From: an uncultured Eubacteriales bacterium
GTDB lineage: Bacteria; Bacillota; Clostridia; Christensenellales; Aristaeellaceae
Length of the DNA stretch: 64,000 nt
Reading direction: 5' to 3'
Assembly (NCBI GenBank): GCA_902761755.1
Contig: CACWLP010000017.1
Coordinates: 1 to 64,000 of the forward strand
The notes under the pieces: model-generated
Told to the model about the DNA's origin: nothing
Databases searched by the model: none
The model's input: the letters and a program-made list of their open reading frames with translations, nothing else
Position numbers and translations under genes: made by a program
Shown: positions 59,758 through 64,000 of the stretch, piece after piece
Numbering within the stretch: position 1 is the first letter of the stretch
How the letters are laid out: each line of letters begins with the position of its first letter

Positions 59758-60700
59758 GGAAACGCTGAAAGCCCGGATGGACCGGCGGCTTTCCTTCCTG
59801 GATGGTCTGCCGTCCTGCCGCTCCGCCGTGATGCAGCGTATCGCGCAGGAGGAGGCACCCGTTATGAAGAAAAAAATCTCCCTGGGGCTGGTACTGGCCC
59901 TGATCCTGGTATCCCTGTCCGTGGCCGGGCTGGCGGCCGCCGCGCTGCTGTTTTCCCCCAAGGCCGACGCCGCCCGCATCGCCGACCGGGCGCTGGAAGA
60001 AAAATACGGCGTCACCCCCGAAATGCAGACCTTCTTTGTCCGCAGCGAGGAGGAGCTGCCCGGCGGCGCGGTGCGCGTCCTCTATGCCGGGCGGGATCAG
60101 CTTCTGGAAGCCCTGGGCACCTATACCGCCCGGGTGAAGGACGGAAAGGCCGATATTTCCTGGAGCTACGATGGGAAGGACACCTCCGGCCTGTACGGCG
60201 CCGACGCCTGGGGCGTACAGCAGCTCCGGCAAATGCTCATCGACAACCAGGAAACCGGCGGCATGGGCCTTTTCCTGCCCCGGGCCCTGGAAATCGCGCA
60301 GGCCAACGGAAACCCCTGGCAGGATTCCGTCAGCACCGAGGAAGAAATCATCGACTATTTTGAGCAGCTGGAAAAGGAAAAGACCGCCGCTCTGGCCGCG
60401 CGGAAGCTGCCCGAGGATGAAATGGCCGAGCTGGCCCGCCAGGCCGTGATCGAGGCCTATTCCCTCACGGCGGAGCAGGTCGCGGCGCTGGAACAGTATG
60501 TGCAGCCCCTGGCCGACGAGGAAAACGCCTGGTACTGGATGGAGGACGGCAAGCCCTGCTTCGAGGTGCAGTATTTCCTCTCCCAAGGCCCGGACGGCGC
60601 CTTTGTGGAAAAGGACGGCACGTACGGCGTGCTGGTGAACGTGGAAACCGGCGTGATCGAGCGCATCGTGTACGAATCCGGCCTGGGCGGGGAGGGCTGA
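59747..60700 (+). CDS. Putative anti-sigma factor, single-TM
   Basis: A 317-residue protein with a short cytoplasmic N-terminus (about 1-40, SFLDGLPSCRSAVMQRIAQE), one transmembrane helix (about 43-66, ISLGLVLALILVSLSVAG) and a large outside domain. This layout and the 11-base overlap with the ECF sigma gene indicate a membrane anti-sigma factor. The N-terminus lacks a clear zinc-binding HxxxCxxC motif. The outside part (YGVTPEMQTFFVRSEEE..., EAYSLTAEQVAAL) resembles small PepSY-like or sensor modules. A terminator follows at 60723-60748. Confidence 0.78.
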   Translation: MKNKETLKARMDRRLSFLDGLPSCRSAVMQRIAQEEAPVMKKKISLGLVLALILVSLSVAGLAAAALLFSPKADAARIADRALEEKYGVTPEMQTFFVRSEEELPGGAVRVLYAGRDQLLEALGTYTARVKDGKADISWSYDGKDTSGLYGADAWGVQQLRQMLIDNQETGGMGLFLPRALEIAQANGNPWQDSVSTEEEIIDYFEQLEKEKTAALAARKLPEDEMAELARQAVIEAYSLTAEQVAALEQYVQPLADEENAWYWMEDGKPCFEVQYFLSQGPDGAFVEKDGTYGVLVNVETGVIERIVYESGLGGEG

Positions 60701-60722
60701 GCCCCCTTTCCCGCGCCCGGAC

Positions 60723-60748
60723 GCCCCGCTTTGCAGGCGGGGCTTTTC
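60723..60748 (+). terminator. Terminator of the sigma/anti-sigma operon
   Basis: GCCCCGC (60723-60729) pairs with GCGGGGC (60737-60743), loop TTTGCAG, followed by TTTTC. Confidence 0.85.
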
Positions 60749-60756
60749 ATTTGGGT

Positions 60757-60786
60757 TTGCGTAGGCGCGTCTTCCTGTTGTATAAT
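60757..60786 (+). promoter_or_regulatory. Promoter of the patatin gene
   Basis: TTGCGT (60757-60762), 18-base spacer, TATAAT (60781-60786), 32 bases before ATG 60819. Confidence 0.78.
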
Positions 60787-60818
60787 ACAAAAAAGCCTGG
60801 CCGGACGGAGGAAGCGCC

Positions 60819-61706
60819 ATGAACGAAACGAAAACCGCCCTCATCATGGAAGGCGGCGCCATGCGGGGCATGTTCACCTGCGGGGTGATCGACGTGATGA
60901 TACGGGAAAAAATCGCCTTCAACGCCGCGGCGGGGATCTCCGCCGGGGCGGTGTTCGGCTGCAATTTCAAGTCCGGCCAGATGGGGCGGCCCATCCGCTA
61001 CAACAAGCGCTACTGCGGGGACAAACGGTACTGCAGCCTGTCCTCCCTGCTGCGGACGGGGGATCTGTACGGGGCGGATTTCTGCTACCGGGAGCTGCCG
61101 GATAAACTGGACCCCTTCGACCGCGCGGCCTTCCGGGAAAACCCCATGGCCTTTTACGTGGGCGCCACGGACGTGGAGACGGGGAAATGCGTTTTTCACC
61201 TTTGCGCCGACGGCGGGGAAAACGATATGCTTTGGTTCCGCGCCTCCGCCTCCATGCCCCTGGTGTCCCGGCCGGTGGAAGCGGAAGGCCGCCTGCTGCT
61301 GGACGGCGGCATCACGGACGCGGTGCCCTATGCATACATGGAAAGCCTGGGCTATCGCCGGAACGTGATCGTGCTCACCCAGCCCCGGGGCTACCGCAAA
61401 GCCCCCGTCCGGGGATTGCCGCTGATCCGGCTGCTGCTGCGGAAATATCCCCGGATCGCCGAAGCCATGGCGAAGCGCCACGAAATGTATAACCGCCAGA
61501 TGGAGCAGATCGACGATCGGGAGGATACGGGGGAAGCGCTGGTGATCCGCCCGCCCTGCGCGCTGGGCATCGGGCATACGGAAAAGCGCCCGGAAGAATT
61601 GGAGCGGGTGTACCGCCTGGGGGTGCAGGCGGCGGAAGCGCGCCTGGAGGACATCCGCCGCTTTCTCCCGCCGCAGAAAGGATTCGCCGTGAAAAAAGGC
61701 GAATGA
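60819..61706 (+). CDS. Patatin-like phospholipase
   Basis: A 295-residue serine-aspartate dyad lipase. Oxyanion hole block GGAMRG (12-17), nucleophile S41 in AGISAGA, catalytic Asp in LLLDGGITDAVP (about 166). The C-terminal part with YNRQMEQIDDREDTGEALVI matches the YjjU-like subgroup, which is cytoplasmic. GGAGGAAGCGCC precedes ATG. It is followed at 35 bases by the GH32 gene, perhaps on the same transcript, though the two functions have no obvious link. Confidence 0.93.
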   Translation: MNETKTALIMEGGAMRGMFTCGVIDVMIREKIAFNAAAGISAGAVFGCNFKSGQMGRPIRYNKRYCGDKRYCSLSSLLRTGDLYGADFCYRELPDKLDPFDRAAFRENPMAFYVGATDVETGKCVFHLCADGGENDMLWFRASASMPLVSRPVEAEGRLLLDGGITDAVPYAYMESLGYRRNVIVLTQPRGYRKAPVRGLPLIRLLLRKYPRIAEAMAKRHEMYNRQMEQIDDREDTGEALVIRPPCALGIGHTEKRPEELERVYRLGVQAAEARLEDIRRFLPPQKGFAVKKGE

Positions 61707-61741
61707 TACCCAATACGACCGCAAAAACAGGAGGGATCCCC

Positions 61742-63223
61742 ATGCGCACATGGACACGGGAAGAAAAATACCGCATCCTCAAGGACCCCCAGGAGCTGCT
61801 GCCGCTGTATGAAAAAATTTCCCGGTCCCCCTGGCGGCAGGCCTATCATAACCAGGCGGTAACGGGCCTGATGAACGATCCCAACGGCTTCGTCTGGCAC
61901 GACAACCGCTGGCATCTGTTCTATCAATGGTGCCCCTGGGGCGCGGTGCACGGGCTGAAATACTGGTATCATATCGTGTCCCGGGATCTGGTGACGTGGA
62001 AAAACCTGGGGGTTTGCCTGCTTCCGGACCCGGAGGACGGATACGATAACAAGGGCGTGTATTCCGGCTCCGCCATGCCCATCGGGGACAAGATCTATCT
62101 CTATTACACCGGCAACCACCGGGACGCCGACTGGACCCGACGGGCCTATACCTGCCTGGCGCGGCTGGGCAACGACGGCTGGCCGGAAAAATATCCCCTG
62201 CCCCTTTTCGGCGCGCACCCGGACTATACCGAGCACCAGCGGGACCCCAAGATCCTGCGGGTGCCGGGCCGGGACACGTATTACATGATCATCGGGGCCC
62301 AGACCAGGGAGAAGCACGGCTGCGCGCTGGTGTATTCCTCGGAGGACCTGCAGCACGGCTGGACCTTCGCCGGCCAGCTGCGGGTGCCGGGGTTCGAGGC
62401 TTTCGGGGACATGTGGGAGTGCCCCTCCGTGGAGCACATCGGCGGGAAGGACGTGCTCATCTTCTGCCCCCAGCATCTCACCCTCCCGGGCCGGGGCGGC
62501 AGCCGCAACCACAACGGCTATATCATGGGCGCCATGGACTGGGACCGCCTCGTTTTCCAGCCGGACGGGCAGTTCCACGTGCTGGATTTCGGGTTCGATT
62601 CCTATGCCGCCGCCTGCGCCAATAACCTGCAGGAGGCAGAAAAGGCCATCCTGATCGCCTGGATGGGCGTACCCGACGTGAGCTACCCCACGGACGAGGA
62701 GGACTGGGCCGGGTGCCTCACCCTGCCCCGGGAGCTCACCGTCCGGGGCCGCCGGCTGATCCAAAGGCCGCTGCCGGAACTGAAAAAGCTGCGGGACGAG
62801 CAGCACGTGCTGACGGAAAACGAAGCGGGCTGCTGCCCGCTGCCCCCGGCGGCGGAAATCGAGGTGGACTGCCGCCCCGGGGACGTGGAAACGGACCTGT
62901 TCACCGACGCGGCGGGGCAGGGCGGGCTCACCGTCCGCTACGACGAAGCGCGCCGGGAAATCACCGTGGACCGCGGCGGCATGCGCATCCCCTTTAACCC
63001 CGAGGAGGGCTTTTCCCGCGCCCGGCCCCTGGAAAACGGCTTGAGCCATCTGCGGATCTTCGTGGACCACAGCTCCGTGGAAATCTTCGTCAACGACGGC
63101 GACGCGGTGTTCACCTCCCGGGTGTTCCCCGCCGCGGAGGAGCACTTCTTCCGCATCCGCGGCGACGTGTTCCCCCGGCTCTGGAGGATGAAAAACGCAG
63201 TGAAGGAGCACTTCCTGATTTAG
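61742..63223 (+). CDS. GH32 sucrose-6-phosphate hydrolase / fructanase
   Basis: A 493-residue five-blade beta-propeller hydrolase plus C-terminal beta-sandwich. Nucleophile D46 in MNDPNG, transition-state D168 in RDP, and acid/base E226 in WECPSV are in proper order. There is no signal peptide, so it acts on imported sucrose-6-phosphate, sucrose or short fructans. The C-terminal FVDHSSVEIFVNDG is the standard sandwich motif. ATG at 61742 has ACAGGAGGGATCCCC. No PTS or sugar kinase lies close, so substrate (sucrose-P or free) is open. Confidence 0.94.
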   Translation: MRTWTREEKYRILKDPQELLPLYEKISRSPWRQAYHNQAVTGLMNDPNGFVWHDNRWHLFYQWCPWGAVHGLKYWYHIVSRDLVTWKNLGVCLLPDPEDGYDNKGVYSGSAMPIGDKIYLYYTGNHRDADWTRRAYTCLARLGNDGWPEKYPLPLFGAHPDYTEHQRDPKILRVPGRDTYYMIIGAQTREKHGCALVYSSEDLQHGWTFAGQLRVPGFEAFGDMWECPSVEHIGGKDVLIFCPQHLTLPGRGGSRNHNGYIMGAMDWDRLVFQPDGQFHVLDFGFDSYAAACANNLQEAEKAILIAWMGVPDVSYPTDEEDWAGCLTLPRELTVRGRRLIQRPLPELKKLRDEQHVLTENEAGCCPLPPAAEIEVDCRPGDVETDLFTDAAGQGGLTVRYDEARREITVDRGGMRIPFNPEEGFSRARPLENGLSHLRIFVDHSSVEIFVNDGDAVFTSRVFPAAEEHFFRIRGDVFPRLWRMKNAVKEHFLI

Positions 63224-63272
63224 GCCCCGCAGCAGACCGGTCCGTGCCCCACCGGGCAGGATACAACCCCGG

Positions 63273-63308
63273 AAAAAAACAGCGCGGTCATCGCCGCGCT
63301 GTTTTTGT
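63273..63308. terminator. Bidirectional terminator between GH32 and dnaJ
   Basis: AACAGCGCGG pairs with CCGCGCTGTT around TCATCG; T-run TTTTTG on plus and a run of seven T on minus. It serves the two convergent genes. Confidence 0.92.
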
Positions 63309-63331
63309 TGCTGTTGTTTTTGTTGTTATAT

Positions 63332-64000
63332 TTACGGATTGAACAATTCCTTCACCTTGTCCAGAAAGCTCTTGCGGCCTTCGTATTCCCTGCCGGTGGC
63401 GGTATCGGCGAACTGGCGCAGCAGCTCCTTCTGCTTTTCGTTGAGCCGCCGGGGCACCTCCACCCGGATGTGCAGGATCATATCGCCGCGGTAATTGCCC
63501 CGCAGCTGCTGCACGCCCTGGCCCTTGATGCGGTATTCCGTGTCGTTCTGAGTGCCCTCGGGGATATGGAAATTCACCTTGCCGCCCCCCAGGGTGGGCA
63601 CCTCCACGTCCGCGCCCAGGGCCGCCTGGGTAAAGGAGATGGGGAAATCCAGGTGCAGGTTGATGCCCTCCCGGCGGAACAGCTTATGGGGCCGCACCGT
63701 CACCTGGATGTAGAGGTCGCCGTTGGGCCCGCCGTTGCGCCCGGGCTCGCCCTGGCCGTTCATCACGATGGTCTGGCCGTTGTCGATGCCCGCGGGCACC
63801 TTCACGGACGCCGTGCGCCTCCGCCGCACCCGGCCGGTGCCGGCGCAGGCGGGGCATTTATCGGTGATCACCCTGCCGCTTCCGCCGCAGGTGGAGCAGG
63901 TGCGCACCGTGACCATGAAGCCGCCCTGCATGCGCACCTGGCCGGTGCCTTTGCAGGTGGGGCAGGTCTTGGGCTGGGTGCCGGGCTTGGCGCCGGTGCC
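63332..64000 (-). CDS. dnaJ: Chaperone DnaJ, C-terminal part (cut by window edge)
   Basis: The last 222 codons of DnaJ; the J-domain and glycine-rich part lie beyond the window edge. Three CxxCxGxG zinc-finger repeats are visible: CPTCKGTG, CSTCGGSG and CPACAGTG. They are followed by the substrate-binding beta domain (VKVPAGIDNGQTIVMNGQGE, GDLYIQVTVRPHKLFRREG, LDFPISFTQAALG) and the dimerisation tail ending VKELFNP. It is the DnaK co-chaperone; dnaK probably lies upstream outside the window. It ends at a bidirectional terminator. Confidence 0.97.
   Translation of the reverse strand, partial: GTGAKPGTQPKTCPTCKGTGQVRMQGGFMVTVRTCSTCGGSGRVITDKCPACAGTGRVRRRRTASVKVPAGIDNGQTIVMNGQGEPGRNGGPNGDLYIQVTVRPHKLFRREGINLHLDFPISFTQAALGADVEVPTLGGGKVNFHIPEGTQNDTEYRIKGQGVQQLRGNYRGDMILHIRVEVPRRLNEKQKELLRQFADTATGREYEGRKSFLDKVKELFNP

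Overview
The window reads as one contiguous stretch of a G+C-rich (about 60-65% by eye), densely coding Firmicutes chromosome, most likely an anaerobic gut or rumen Clostridia (Oscillospirales/Christensenellales-like). The basis is the set of families seen: butyrate kinase, PPi-dependent phosphofructokinase, LL-diaminopimelate aminotransferase (DapL lysine route), a glycine-riboswitch-controlled glycine cleavage operon with split GcvP, the GGGtGRT/NifU-like pair, a CotH-DUF4956-VTC cassette, Gram-positive LexA box and strong AGGAGG-type ribosome sites. No rRNA, tRNA or CRISPR array was seen.

Layout. 1-1.8 kb: decayed genes (a frameshifted Asp/Glu/Pro-repeat protein, a 5'-truncated DUF3021-like protein) and a hairpin-rich spacer. 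1.8-5.4 kb: CotH kinase / DUF4956 / VTC-type polyphosphate polymerase cassette. 5.7-11.9 kb: TrkA-C membrane protein with a long leader, TetR-MFS efflux unit with two operator-like dyads, 2'-5' RNA ligase-like protein, butyrate kinase, secreted protein. 12-16 kb: secreted proteins of unknown role and a small HExxH protein. 16-19.6 kb: heterodimeric ABC exporter. 19.8-26.7 kb: tandem glycine riboswitch, gcvT-gcvH-gcvPA-gcvPB-lplA-lpdA. 27-30.6 kb: PPi-PFK, then a GH113-like / LURP-one-like / mini-kinase cluster. 30.6-33.4 kb: SOS cassette (Y-family polymerase, YolD-like, SRAP) behind a LexA box. 33.5-39.3 kb: argS-dapF-RAYT-dapL-purA on the minus strand. 39.6-42.5 kb: Fe-S scaffold, broken GGGtGRT gene, GNAT/C_GCAxxG, Dabb. 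42.6-51 kb: membrane proteins, glf, sugar kinase, secreted proteins, a BspA-like leucine-rich-repeat gene broken by a 14-bp duplication, araD. 51.6-54.4 kb: 2-hydroxyacid dehydrogenase and esterase. 54.4-56.2 kb: candidate structured RNA and an AT-rich island. 56.4-63.2 kb: pullulanase, ECF sigma/anti-sigma pair, patatin, GH32. The 3' edge holds the end of dnaJ.

The most unusual signal is a family of 24-bp palindromic (REP-like) elements, core GTAGGGGCGGATA, found at least twelve times. They cluster at 12.0-12.1, 46.7-46.8 and 51.0-51.5 kb, and two lie inside the coding sequence of the REP-associated tyrosine transposase (RAYT) at 36.1 kb, where they are translated as VGADIIRP and GRMISAPT. 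Two clusters, at 12 kb and 51 kb, are inverted copies of the same roughly 200-bp composite element (one long terminal hairpin plus two convergent REPs). This looks like a non-autonomous mobile unit paired with the resident RAYT.

Metabolically the window joins starch and fructan breakdown (pullulanase, GH32), pentose use (FGGY kinase + AraD), PPi-linked glycolysis, glycine oxidation, and fermentation (butyrate kinase, 2-hydroxyacid dehydrogenase). Several genes carry disruptions (frameshift, deletion, tandem duplication). These may be real decay or phase variation, or assembly errors if this is a metagenome contig.
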